Counted from the first letter of the stretch, positions 17,594 through 25,661 are shown. The stretch is DNA of 64,000 nucleotides from M3007 sp964484205 (GCA_964484205.1 CAZAEZ010000001.1:62001-126000), one strand, 5' to 3'. Numbers and translations are program-made. The notes: generated by a model not told the origin, from the sequence alone.

Positions 17594-17626
17594 AGTGAGG
17601 GGGTGACTGCCAGTTACCCCCTCACT
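17594..17626 (+). repeat. Strong hairpin between transporter and dihydropyrimidinase genes
   Basis: AGTGAGGGGGTGACTG (17594-17609) faces CAGTTACCCCCTCACT (17611-17626). Fifteen of 16 positions are complementary and the remaining one is a G-U pair in RNA. It starts 7 bp after the transporter stop. No T-run follows, so it looks more like an mRNA processing or attenuation structure than an intrinsic terminator. Confidence 0.65.
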
Positions 17627-17652
17627 ATGTGTCAACAAAAACAAGAAATACC

Positions 17653-19026
17653 ATGTCAATACTGATAAAAAACGGCCACATTGCCACTGCCTCGGAAGAC
17701 TATTTTGCCGATGTCTACATCGAAGGCGATAAAATCGCTGCCATCGGCGCAAACCTGTCATACAAGGCCGACAAGATTATCGACGCCCGCGGCAAAATCG
17801 TCATGCCGGGCGCCATCGACCCGCACGTGCACCTCGACATGCCGTTCATGGGCACCTTTTCCAGCGACGATTACACCACGGGCACCCGGGCAGCCCTGTT
17901 TGGCGGCACCACCACGGTTATCGATTTTATCCTGCAAACGCAGGGCGACTCGCTGTACAATGCCCTGCGCACCTGGCAAAAAAAATCGGAAGGCAAGGCT
18001 ATCGGCGATTACAGCTACCACATGGCGGTCACCGATTTCAATGACCAAACTGCTGCCGAAGTGGTTGACATGATTGAAAAAGAAGGAATTACGTCTTTCA
18101 AAACCTTCATGGCCTACAAAGGCGCCCTGATGATCGACGACGGACAAATGGTGCAGTTGATGAAGGTGGTGAAAAAACACGGCGGCATGGTCACCGTACA
18201 TGCCACCAATGGCGACATGATCGATTCGCTGATTGCAAAAAACCAGGCTGCCGGCAACCGCGCACCCTTGTTCCATTACCTTTCCCAGCCCGAAGTGACG
18301 GAGGCGGAGGCGTCGGCGCGCTTTTCCGATATGCTGCATTACACAGGCTGCAAAGGCTACATCGTACACCTGACCTGCGAAGGCGCCCTGAATGCCGTCC
18401 GAAGCGCCACCCGGCGCAACCAAACGGTGCATGTGGAAACCTGCATCCAATACCTGCTGCTCGATGCGTCGCTTTACGAGCAGGATTTTGACGGCGCAAA
18501 ATGGGTCATGAGCCCGCCATTGCGCGAGAAAAAAGACCAGGCCGCCTTGTGGGCCGGCATCAACCAGGGACTGGTGAACGTAGTGGCTACCGACCATTGC
18601 CCTTTCACCTGGACACAAAAACAGATGGGCAAGGATAACTTTGCCAAAATACCGAACGGCCACCCGGCAATTGAGCACCGCGTCGAACTGCTGTTTTCCG
18701 AAGGGGTGAATAAAGGCCGGATATCACTGCCAAAATTTGTAGAACTCAGCGCAACCAACGCCGCTAAACTCTTCGGCATGTACCCGCAAAAAGGCACGTT
18801 AGCCATCGGCTCCGATGCGGATGTTGCCATCCTCGACCCGAACAAAAAACACGTGCTTTCCGCTAAAACCCACCATATGAACACGGATTATTCGGCGTAT
18901 GAAGGCCGGGAGGTAACCGGCAAGGTCGAAACCGTCATTTTACGCGGCGCCGTTGCCATTGAAAATGAAAAATGCCTGTTGGAACCCGGGTTTGGGAAAT
19001 TTATCCACCGGAACAAAGTCAGTTAA
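17653..19026 (+). CDS. hydA: Dihydropyrimidinase
   Basis: 457 residues of the cyclic amidohydrolase superfamily. The binuclear metal site is complete: His58 and His60 (DPHVHLD), Lys156 for carboxylation (FMAYKG), His183 (VTVHATNGD), His239 (YIVHLTCEG) and Asp314 (VATDHCPF). The enzyme opens dihydrouracil to N-carbamoyl-beta-alanine (or hydantoins). ATG 17653 gives MSILIKNGHI, typical of the family; an in-frame GTG at 17629 lies in the hairpin-containing spacer and is less likely. It is followed 32 bp later by the enzyme for the next step. Confidence 0.93.
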   Translation: MSILIKNGHIATASEDYFADVYIEGDKIAAIGANLSYKADKIIDARGKIVMPGAIDPHVHLDMPFMGTFSSDDYTTGTRAALFGGTTTVIDFILQTQGDSLYNALRTWQKKSEGKAIGDYSYHMAVTDFNDQTAAEVVDMIEKEGITSFKTFMAYKGALMIDDGQMVQLMKVVKKHGGMVTVHATNGDMIDSLIAKNQAAGNRAPLFHYLSQPEVTEAEASARFSDMLHYTGCKGYIVHLTCEGALNAVRSATRRNQTVHVETCIQYLLLDASLYEQDFDGAKWVMSPPLREKKDQAALWAGINQGLVNVVATDHCPFTWTQKQMGKDNFAKIPNGHPAIEHRVELLFSEGVNKGRISLPKFVELSATNAAKLFGMYPQKGTLAIGSDADVAILDPNKKHVLSAKTHHMNTDYSAYEGREVTGKVETVILRGAVAIENEKCLLEPGFGKFIHRNKVS

Positions 19027-19058
19027 CCAGCCACACCATTAAAAAAAGCACAATTGGT

Positions 19059-19925
19059 ATGTCAAGAATTATAAAATCCGGACTGATCCAGATGAGCCTT
19101 CCCATAACGGAAGGGGAGGGCTCCATACAAGAAATATGCGACGCCATGCTGCAAAAGCATATTCCGTACATTGAAAAAGCCGGGAAGGCCGGTGTGCAAA
19201 TCCTCTGCTTGCAGGAAATTTTCAACACGCCGTATTTCTGCCCGAGCCAGGATTCAAAATGGTACGCCACGGCCGAATCAGTACCCGGCCCGACCACCGA
19301 ACTGATGGAAGCCTACGCCCGGAAATACAACATGGTGATCATTGTGCCGATTTATGAAAAGGAGCAGGCCGGCGTGTTGTACAATACTGCTGCAGTGATC
19401 GATGCCGACGGTAAATACCTCGGCAAATACCGGAAAAACCACATTCCACACACATCGGGTTTTTGGGAAAAGTACTTTTTCAAACCCGGCAATCTTGGCT
19501 ATCCGGTTTTTGAAACCCGCTATGCCAAAGTCGGGGTGTACATCTGCTACGACCGGCATTTCCCGGATGGCGCCCGTATTTTGGGCCTCAACGGCGCGGA
19601 AATCGTGTACAACCCGTCGGCTACCGTTGCCGGCCTTTCGCAATATTTGTGGAAACTGGAGCAACCCGCACACGCCGCAGCCAATGGCTATTTTATGGGT
19701 TGTATCAACCGGGTGGGGACCGAAAAGCCCTGGAACCTCGGCAAGTTTTACGGCAGTTCCTATTTTGTAGACCCGCGCGGGCAAATTTTTGCCCAGGCCT
19801 CCGAAGATCAGGACGAACTGCTGATCGCCGAATTTGACCTCGACATGATCGACGAAGTGCGCGCCACCTGGCAGTTCTTCCGCGATCGCCGCCCGGAAAC
19901 CTATGGTAAACTTGTTGAACTTTAA
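19059..19925 (+). CDS. Beta-ureidopropionase (N-carbamoyl-beta-alanine amidohydrolase)
   Basis: 288 residues of the nitrilase superfamily with the full triad: Glu53 (CLQEIFN), Lys126 (GKYRKNHIPH) and Cys163 (VYICYDRHFP). IPHTSGFWEKYFFKPGN and the C-terminal WQFFRDRRPETYGKLV match the ureidopropionase/N-carbamoylputrescine amidase branch. It hydrolyses N-carbamoyl-beta-alanine to beta-alanine, CO2 and ammonia. Position right after dihydropyrimidinase favours this over carbamoylputrescine. ATG 19059 is the first start after the upstream stop that gives the normal N terminus. Confidence 0.92.
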   Translation: MSRIIKSGLIQMSLPITEGEGSIQEICDAMLQKHIPYIEKAGKAGVQILCLQEIFNTPYFCPSQDSKWYATAESVPGPTTELMEAYARKYNMVIIVPIYEKEQAGVLYNTAAVIDADGKYLGKYRKNHIPHTSGFWEKYFFKPGNLGYPVFETRYAKVGVYICYDRHFPDGARILGLNGAEIVYNPSATVAGLSQYLWKLEQPAHAAANGYFMGCINRVGTEKPWNLGKFYGSSYFVDPRGQIFAQASEDQDELLIAEFDLDMIDEVRATWQFFRDRRPETYGKLVEL

Positions 19926-19935
19926 ATACCACGCG

Positions 19936-19970
19936 TACTCGTCCTACGACTCCAAGTCGTAGGACGAGTA
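19936..19970. repeat. 35-bp intergenic palindrome, copy 1 (loop CCA)
   Basis: Arms TACTCGTCCTACGACT and AGTCGTAGGACGAGTA (16 bp, perfect) flank CCA. It lies between the ureidopropionase and preT genes, 11 bp after the stop. The same palindrome occurs at 21325 and 23173 but nowhere else I noticed in the window. Confidence 0.9.
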
Positions 19971-19990
19971 GAGCAACGCAGTGAAAAACC

Positions 19991-21319
19991 ATGGCAGAAT
20001 ATACCAGACCACAAAGCGAACAGGAGTTTGACCAAAACTTCAAACAGAAAAAGCCGTTGATGAACCGCACGGAAGCGCACATGGAAAGCTCCCGCTGTTT
20101 GTTTTGCTACGACGCGCCCTGCGTGCAGGCCTGCCCGACGCATATCGACATCCCGCTTTTTATCAAGCAAATACACACCGGGAATACGGAAGGAGCCGCC
20201 CGAACGATCTACGATATGAACTGGATGGGCAATGCCTGCGGCAAGGTTTGCCCCACGCAGGTGCTTTGCGAAGGGGCCTGCGTGTTTAACCACCAACACG
20301 TAAAACCTATTGAGATCGGCCGCTTGCAAAACTATGCGACCAGCCAGGCCATGGCCTCCGGGAAGCCCTTGTTTCACCCCGGTGACCCAAATGGGAAAAA
20401 AGTAGCCATTGTCGGGGCGGGCCCGGCCGGCATTTCCTGTGCCTGCGAGCTCGCCGTTTTTGGCTATTCGGTGACTATTTTTGAAGCAAAGGAAAAACCC
20501 TCCGGCCTGACGGTTTACGGCACGGCGCCCTACAAAATCACCAATGCCGAAGCGCTGGCAGAGGTAGATTATTTGCAACAACAACTCGGTTTTCAGATCA
20601 ATTACGCCAGTCCGATTTCGACCGTCGAACAACTGCAAAAACTGGAGGCAGACTACGATGCCGTTTTTTTAGGCGTCGGCAATGGCCCCACAGCCGCCTT
20701 GCGCCTTCCGGGCGAAGATTTTGAAAACGTGATCGGCGCAGTTGAATTCGTTGAAGCGCTCCGTTTTCAAAAACACCGCATCCGGGTGCCCGACAGGGTA
20801 GTCGTGATCGGTGGGGGCAACACCGCCATGGACGCCGCCTCCGAATCAGCGCGCATGGGCGCCGGCCAGGTGTACCTCGCGTATCGTCGCTCGAGGGAGC
20901 AGATGGGCGCCTATTGGTTCGAATACGATCTGGCGATTAGCGCCGGGGTAAAAAGCGTTTTCAATGCCAGTCCGCTGGAAATCCTTGGGAATAGCAAAGC
21001 CACAGGAGTGCGGTTCATCCGGACAACCCTGGAAAACGGCGCATTGAACGAAATTCCCGGTTCGGAGTTTGTCCTGGAATGCGACCTGGTGATCAAAGCG
21101 ACCGGGCAGGCCAAACTGGCTGATTTTTTAGGAAAAATACAAGGTTTGGAACTGGATAAATCAAAGCGGATTGTCGTAAATCCGGAGACCTTTCAAACCG
21201 GGAACCCGAAATATTTCGCCGGCGGCGATGCTGTGAACGGCGGCGCCGAAGTAGTGAACGGGGCGTTTGAGGGCAAACAAGCGGCGCACGGCATTCATGC
21301 GTATTTGACCAATTCATGA
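19991..21319 (+). CDS. preT: NAD(P)-dependent dihydropyrimidine dehydrogenase, PreT subunit
   Basis: 442 residues, homologous to the N-terminal half of mammalian dihydropyrimidine dehydrogenase and to GltD. Two [4Fe-4S] ligand sets are visible: Cys36/39/44/48 (CLFCYDAPCVQACP) and Cys83/87/93/97 (CGKVCPTQVLCEGAC). Next come the FAD Rossmann loop VAIVGAGPAGISCA (~residue 138) and the nucleotide loop VVVIGGGNTAMDAA (~275), ending in FAGGDAVNGGAEVVNGAFEG. With PreA it reduces uracil/thymine to dihydropyrimidines. It is framed on both sides by copies of the 35-bp palindrome. Confidence 0.94.
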   Translation: MAEYTRPQSEQEFDQNFKQKKPLMNRTEAHMESSRCLFCYDAPCVQACPTHIDIPLFIKQIHTGNTEGAARTIYDMNWMGNACGKVCPTQVLCEGACVFNHQHVKPIEIGRLQNYATSQAMASGKPLFHPGDPNGKKVAIVGAGPAGISCACELAVFGYSVTIFEAKEKPSGLTVYGTAPYKITNAEALAEVDYLQQQLGFQINYASPISTVEQLQKLEADYDAVFLGVGNGPTAALRLPGEDFENVIGAVEFVEALRFQKHRIRVPDRVVVIGGGNTAMDAASESARMGAGQVYLAYRRSREQMGAYWFEYDLAISAGVKSVFNASPLEILGNSKATGVRFIRTTLENGALNEIPGSEFVLECDLVIKATGQAKLADFLGKIQGLELDKSKRIVVNPETFQTGNPKYFAGGDAVNGGAEVVNGAFEGKQAAHGIHAYLTNS

Positions 21320-21324
21320 TGATT

Positions 21325-21358
21325 TACTCGTCCTACGACTTGGAGTCGTAGGACGAGT
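21325..21358. repeat. Intergenic palindrome, copy 2 (loop TGG, inverted orientation)
   Basis: TACTCGTCCTACGACT, TGG, AGTCGTAGGACGAGT. The loop is the reverse complement of copies 1 and 3, so this copy lies in the opposite orientation. It starts 5 bp after the preT stop, before preA. Confidence 0.9.
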
Positions 21359-21373
21359 TTAAACACACTGATT

Positions 21374-22711
21374 ATGACAGACTTATCCATAAATTTTGCA
21401 GGTATAAAAGCACCCAATCCGTTCTGGCTGGCCTCTGCGCCACCGACTAATTCCGGTTACCAGATCATGAAAGCCTTCGAAGCCGGGTGGGGTGGGGCGG
21501 TCTGGAAAACACTGGGTGTGCCGGTGGTGAATGTGTCGAGCCGGTATGGCGGCCTCAACTATCGCGACACCCGCATGTCGGGTTTTACCAATATCGAACT
21601 GATCACCGACCGGACCCTTGCCGACAACCTCCGGGAAATGGAGGAGGTTAAAAAATACTTCCCGGATCATGCGGTGATCGCCTCCCTGATGGTCGAATCG
21701 CGAAAAGAATGGCAGCAGATCATAAAAGATGTGGAAAATGCCGGCGCCGACGGCATCGAACTCAATTTTGGTTGCCCTCACGGCATGTGCGAGCGCGGCA
21801 TGGGCTCGGCGGTCGGACAGGAACCGGCCGTATTGAAAACCATTGTGGAATGGGTAATGGAAGCAGCCACAGTTCCGGTAATCACCAAACTGACGCCCAA
21901 TATTTCGGATATTGAATATCCGGGTTTGGCAGCTGTACAGGGCGGAACAAATGCCATTTCGCTGATCAACACCATCAAAAGTATCATCGGAATTGACCTG
22001 GACACTTTTTCGCCGCTGCCGGCTGTGGATGGAAAAGGTACCAACGGGGGCTATTGCGGCCCCGCCGTGAAACCCATTGCGCTGAACATGGTGCGCCAAC
22101 TGGCACAACACCCGGAAATCGCCGGCACACCGATCAGCGGTATCGGCGGTATTGAAACCTGGCGCGATGCCGTGGAATACATCCTGCTGGGTTGCACGTC
22201 CGTTCAGGTTTGTACCGCGGTGATGCATTACGGTTTTGGAATCGTCCGGGAAATGGAAAGCGGCTTGCGGCAATTTATGGAAGACCGGGGTTTCCAAACG
22301 ATTTACGATTTTGCCGGCAAGGCTTTGCCCAATGTTCTGGAGTGGAAAGACCTGAATTTGAAGCACAAAGTAGTGGCCAGCATTAACGCCGACAAGTGCA
22401 TCGGTTGCCAACTGTGCTATATTGCCTGCGAAGATGGCGCCCACCAGGCGATTGCCCTGCCGAAAAACGGCCAGTCCCGGATACCTGAAATTATCGACGA
22501 AAACTGCGTTGGGTGTAACCTTTGCTCCCTGGTTTGCCCGGTGGAGGAATGCATTACGATGGAAAAACGGGACAGTGGCAAAGAGCAACTCACCTGGGAT
22601 GAATTGGTGGCGGCGGATGCTGCACCGGTTACTTTTAACGATCCGCGCGCCGGTGGAAATGGACATTTTGTTCCGGAACCGATTAAGGCGCTGAAGAAAA
22701 ATGCGTCTTAA
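21374..22711 (+). CDS. preA: NAD(P)-dependent dihydropyrimidine dehydrogenase, PreA subunit
   Basis: 445 residues. The N-terminal ~310 form the FMN-binding TIM barrel of class 1-like dihydroorotate dehydrogenases (NPFWLASAPPTNSGYQIM, ELNFGCPHGMCERGMGS with the catalytic Cys, TKLTPNISDI, ISGIGGIETWRDAVEYILLG). A C-terminal ferredoxin domain has CIGCQLCYIAC and CVGCNLCSLVCPVEEC for two [4Fe-4S] clusters. It is the pyrimidine-binding half of the bacterial enzyme. It starts 54 bp after preT with the palindrome between them, and the cytosine deaminase gene follows 20 bp later. Confidence 0.94.
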   Translation: MTDLSINFAGIKAPNPFWLASAPPTNSGYQIMKAFEAGWGGAVWKTLGVPVVNVSSRYGGLNYRDTRMSGFTNIELITDRTLADNLREMEEVKKYFPDHAVIASLMVESRKEWQQIIKDVENAGADGIELNFGCPHGMCERGMGSAVGQEPAVLKTIVEWVMEAATVPVITKLTPNISDIEYPGLAAVQGGTNAISLINTIKSIIGIDLDTFSPLPAVDGKGTNGGYCGPAVKPIALNMVRQLAQHPEIAGTPISGIGGIETWRDAVEYILLGCTSVQVCTAVMHYGFGIVREMESGLRQFMEDRGFQTIYDFAGKALPNVLEWKDLNLKHKVVASINADKCIGCQLCYIACEDGAHQAIALPKNGQSRIPEIIDENCVGCNLCSLVCPVEECITMEKRDSGKEQLTWDELVAADAAPVTFNDPRAGGNGHFVPEPIKALKKNAS

Positions 22712-22731
22712 CAACTCAAACAACATTACAA

Positions 22732-23169
22732 ATGGATCAATTTTTACAAGCAGCCATTGAAGAAGCCCAAAAGGGCCTGGCCGAAGGCGGCATTCCGATC
22801 GGTTCCGTTATCGTGCACAATGGAAAAATTTTGGGCCGCGGCCACAACCGGCGCGTTCAAAATGGCAGTGTGGTCCTGCACGGTGAAATGGACGCCTTTG
22901 AAAATGCAGGCCGGCAACCGGCAAGCGTATACCGGGAATGCACGTTGTACACCACCTTGTCGCCCTGCCCGATGTGTACCGGAGCCATCCTGCTCTACGG
23001 AATTCCAAAAGTCATCATTGGGGAAAACCAGACTTTTATGGGTGAGGAGGAACTGTTGAGATCCCGGGGCGTGGAAGTGGTGGTGGCAAACAATGCCCAA
23101 TGCGTGCAACTGATGACCGATTTTATTCGCGACCGCCCGGAACTCTGGAACGAGGATATCGGGGAGTAG
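22732..23169 (+). CDS. Cytosine deaminase of the yeast (FCY1) type
   Basis: 145 residues of the CMP/dCMP deaminase fold. Zinc site: His50 and catalytic Glu52 (LHGEMDAFENAG), Cys79 and Cys82 (LSPCPMCTGAI). Compared with the yeast enzyme as I remember it, these four positions are offset by exactly 12 (H62, E64, C91, C94), and LYTTLSPCxMCTGAI, YGIP, GENQ/V and the C-terminal WxEDIGE (Trp139, Asp142; substrate-closing tail in yeast) also match. It should convert cytosine to uracil. It is the last gene of the cluster and feeds PreTA. A general guanine/tRNA adenosine deaminase role is less likely because the C-terminal tail is of the cytosine type. Confidence 0.85.
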   Translation: MDQFLQAAIEEAQKGLAEGGIPIGSVIVHNGKILGRGHNRRVQNGSVVLHGEMDAFENAGRQPASVYRECTLYTTLSPCPMCTGAILLYGIPKVIIGENQTFMGEEELLRSRGVEVVVANNAQCVQLMTDFIRDRPELWNEDIGE

Positions 23170-23172
23170 CCG

Positions 23173-23207
23173 TACTCGTCCTACGACTCCAAGTCGTAGG
23201 ACGAGTA
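23173..23207. repeat. 35-bp intergenic palindrome, copy 3 (loop CCA)
   Basis: Identical over all 35 bp to copy 1. It lies 3 bp after the cytosine deaminase stop and 7 bp before the end of the convergent helicase gene, where it can act on both transcripts. No T-run directly follows on the plus strand. Confidence 0.9.
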
Positions 23208-23214
23208 AAAAACC

Positions 23215-24447
23215 TCATTTTTTCTTTTTCCTGAATTGCTCTGCCTCCTCAATTTCCTGCAACACATCTTTCCATTTGTTGGAGACGTCTTCAGTGAAGC
23301 GCAGGGTTTCGTTGTACTCGTTTTTATCGATTTCCAACACCGATATGGATTTACCCAAATACGCTTCAATCTCCTCCAGCATGGCTTTTTCTTCCGTGCT
23401 GCAAAACGAAAGCGCATCGCCTTTTTGCTTGCCACGCCCGGTGCGTCCGACGCGGTGCACATAATTTTCGGCAATATCCGGCAGGTCGTAATTGACCACA
23501 AAATCCACATCGGGAATATCGATGCCCCGGGCGCTTACATCCGTGGCGATCAGCACTTTAATTTCCCCTTGCCGGAATTGTTCCAGGACAGCCATACGGT
23601 CTTTTTGATCCTTGCCGCCGTGGATAGTTTCGGCTGCGATTCCAACGCGCTCCATGGCTTTTGCGACCCGTTCGGCGCGGACTTTCGTGCGCACAAAAAC
23701 TAAAATCTTGCGTTCGGCTTGTTCGTTGATCAGGCGTTCGAGGAAAAAGCGTTTATCGTCCATTTCGATAAATGCCACGGCATGGCGGATGTTTTTTGCC
23801 ACCGGGTCTTTCGGCGACAATTGTATCCGGATCGCCTTGCCGCGGACCAGCGAATAAGCCAGTTTTTTGATTTCCTCATTGATCGTAGCCGAGAAAAAAA
23901 GTGTTTGCCGCTGGCGTGGCAAAAAGCGGATCAGGTCTCGGATGTCTTTCAGAAAACCAAGTTTGAGCATGTGATCGGCCTCGTCGAGCACAAGCAGTTC
24001 GACCTTGTCCAATTTGATAAACCCCTGGCTGACCAGGTCGAACATGCGTCCGGGCGTGGTCACCAAAATGTCGATTCCCTGCTCGAGGCGCGCGATTTGC
24101 GGGTCTTGCTCCACGCCGCCGAATACGCAAAACGTCTGCACCCGTGTATGTTTCCCGATCTCCTCAAAAACCCCGGTGATCTGGAGCGCCAGTTCCCGCG
24201 TAGGCACCATGACCACGCACTTGATGCCGGCCGTCCGGGTCGATTTTTTCTTTTTATGTAACAAATGCAGGATGGGAATGACAAATGCTGCGGTTTTGCC
24301 CGTTCCGGTTTGGGCTATTGCCAGCACATCTTCGCCTTTCAGGATAGGCGTTATGGACTTGAACTGGATGTCCGTCGGGCGTTTAAAACCAAGGGCCTCC
24401 AGGTTTTGCTTTATCTCAGGTGCGATGGCGTATTTTTCGAAGCGCAT
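23215..24447 (-). CDS. DEAD-box ATP-dependent RNA helicase (RhlE-like)
   Basis: 410 residues with all helicase motifs in order: Q motif (FKRPTDIQFKSI), Walker A AQTGTGKTA, PTRELALQ, TTPGRM, DEAD in VLDEADHML, SAT in FFSATI, then ILVFVRTKV, ATDVSARGIDIP and VHRVGRTGR. The short C-terminal extension is charged (EEAEQFRKKKK). By family it remodels RNA, for example during ribosome assembly or mRNA decay. A TAnnTTTG element ends 4 bp before the ATG, suggesting an almost leaderless transcript. It converges on the pyrimidine operon. Confidence 0.93.
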   Translation of the reverse strand: MRFEKYAIAPEIKQNLEALGFKRPTDIQFKSITPILKGEDVLAIAQTGTGKTAAFVIPILHLLHKKKKSTRTAGIKCVVMVPTRELALQITGVFEEIGKHTRVQTFCVFGGVEQDPQIARLEQGIDILVTTPGRMFDLVSQGFIKLDKVELLVLDEADHMLKLGFLKDIRDLIRFLPRQRQTLFFSATINEEIKKLAYSLVRGKAIRIQLSPKDPVAKNIRHAVAFIEMDDKRFFLERLINEQAERKILVFVRTKVRAERVAKAMERVGIAAETIHGGKDQKDRMAVLEQFRQGEIKVLIATDVSARGIDIPDVDFVVNYDLPDIAENYVHRVGRTGRGKQKGDALSFCSTEEKAMLEEIEAYLGKSISVLEIDKNEYNETLRFTEDVSNKWKDVLQEIEEAEQFRKKKK

Positions 24448-24451
24448 GGGG

Positions 24452-24459
24452 CAAAGGTA
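24452..24459 (-). promoter_or_regulatory. -7 element immediately upstream of the DEAD-box helicase gene
   Basis: The minus strand reads TACCTTTG, an exact TAnnTTTG. Only 4 bp separate it from the ATG, so transcription would start at or a few bases from the first codon. The -33 half is not clear. Confidence 0.5.
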
Positions 24460-24462
24460 GGG

Positions 24463-24687
24463 CTACCGGATCACAATCGTTGCTCCACCAAACGCCACCA
24501 CATCCCCAACGCGCAATTTTTTCCGCTTCTGCAATTCCACCGCCCCGTTCACCAGCACCTCGCCGCTGCTGATCCGGGCATTGGCTTCACCGCCGGTATC
24601 CACCAGGCGGAGAAATTTGAGCAGGTTGTTCAGCGGGATGTATTCGTGATTTTCGAGATAAAACTCCTGCGGGTCGGCCTTGTGCAT
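24463..24687 (-). CDS. S4-domain RNA-binding protein (YbcJ-like)
   Basis: 74 residues, essentially one S4 fold: IPLNNLLKFLRLVDTGGEAN, ISSGEVLVNGAVELQKRKK, LRVGDVVAF. The pattern matches the small YbcJ/YaaA-like S4 proteins thought to bind structured RNA or ribosomes. ATG 24687 gives the normal length; the frame is open further upstream but that part has no family resemblance and crosses the rhomboid promoter region. It lies 15 bp ahead of the helicase gene on the same strand, a plausible two-gene RNA-related unit. Confidence 0.8.
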   Translation of the reverse strand: MHKADPQEFYLENHEYIPLNNLLKFLRLVDTGGEANARISSGEVLVNGAVELQKRKKLRVGDVVAFGGATIVIR

Positions 24688-24771
24688 GCTGCATTTATTT
24701 TGGCGCAAAGTAGGGCGTTTTCTCCAAAATGGTCTGTCCGGAAAAGAGGCGCTGGAGGGCCGGAACATAAA

Positions 24772-24802
24772 TTTGAAGCCTGAAAAAATCGCCCTAGATT
24801 TG
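24772..24802 (+). promoter_or_regulatory. Promoter of the rhomboid protease gene
   Basis: TTTG at 24772-24775, 19 bp, TAGATTTG at 24795-24802: an exact match to the phylum consensus. The ATG follows 28 bp after the -7 element. Confidence 0.68.
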
Positions 24803-24830
24803 TTTCGAACAATCAACTGCTGCTCCACCT

Positions 24831-25661
24831 ATGCGCGATATCGGCTTAATCGGGCTTATGATCCTGATCACCAATGTTTTGGTTTCGTACCTTGGATTTA
24901 AAGATCGAAATTTCTTCCAAAAATTTGCTTTCGAGATCGACCCCATTCTGATCGGCAAAGACTTCAAACGCCTGGTCACCTCGGGTTTTTTACACGTTGG
25001 CTGGACCCATCTGCTGTTCAACATGGTTACGTTTTATTTTTTCAGCTACCGGTTGGAAGGATTGCTGGGAATGGCCAATTTTTTAATGATCTACTTTGCA
25101 AGTTTGCTGGGCGGAAATCTGCTTTCGCTGTTTATTCACCGCAATCACGGAGATTACAGCGCGGTAGGGGCGTCGGGGGCAGTTTGCGGGCTCATTTTTG
25201 CCACGATCGCCTTGTATCCGGGTATGGATATCGGGCTGATCTTTATCCCGGTTTATATTCCCAGTTGGCTCTTTGGGTTGCTTTTTGTGCTGCTTTCGGT
25301 ATATGGAATAAAAGCGCAACGCGACAACATCGGGCACGAAGCACATTTGGGTGGCGGCCTGGTCGGCATGTTGGTGGCTATTGCGCTGTATCCGCAAATG
25401 TTGTCGTTGAATACCGTTCCGATACTGGCTGTTTTGATCCCCGCTTCCACATTTTTATTTGTCCTTGCTTATCGCCCCGAACTTTTATACATCCCTGTTT
25501 TCCAAAAAAAGCGCGGGTTTCAAACAGTGGAAGACCGCTATCATTCGACAAAAAAAAGCAGGGAAGTGGAACTGAATGAGTTGCTGGAAAAAATCCAGAA
25601 AAGTGGGATCGACAGTTTGACCAGGCAGGAAAGAGAACGTTTGCGGGAGTTGTCTAGTTAA
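24831..25661 (+). CDS. Rhomboid-family intramembrane serine protease
   Basis: 276 residues with six predicted membrane helices. The catalytic serine is in VGASGAVCG and the histidine in HEAHLGGGLVGM; FLHVGWTHLLFNM is the classical rhomboid HxxxN region. The C-terminal ~50 residues are soluble, charged and helical (DRYHSTKKSREVELNELLEK), resembling the small helical domain often seen after rhomboids of this phylum. It cleaves membrane proteins within their helices; targets are unknown. It overlaps the next, convergent gene by 8 bp. Confidence 0.92.
   Translation: MRDIGLIGLMILITNVLVSYLGFKDRNFFQKFAFEIDPILIGKDFKRLVTSGFLHVGWTHLLFNMVTFYFFSYRLEGLLGMANFLMIYFASLLGGNLLSLFIHRNHGDYSAVGASGAVCGLIFATIALYPGMDIGLIFIPVYIPSWLFGLLFVLLSVYGIKAQRDNIGHEAHLGGGLVGMLVAIALYPQMLSLNTVPILAVLIPASTFLFVLAYRPELLYIPVFQKKRGFQTVEDRYHSTKKSREVELNELLEKIQKSGIDSLTRQERERLRELSS

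Noticed and set aside
21383..22726. Antisense open frame (447 codons) spanning the whole of preA
   Set aside because: PreA has complete barrel and ferredoxin motifs; the antisense product is a His/Phe/Arg-rich shadow.
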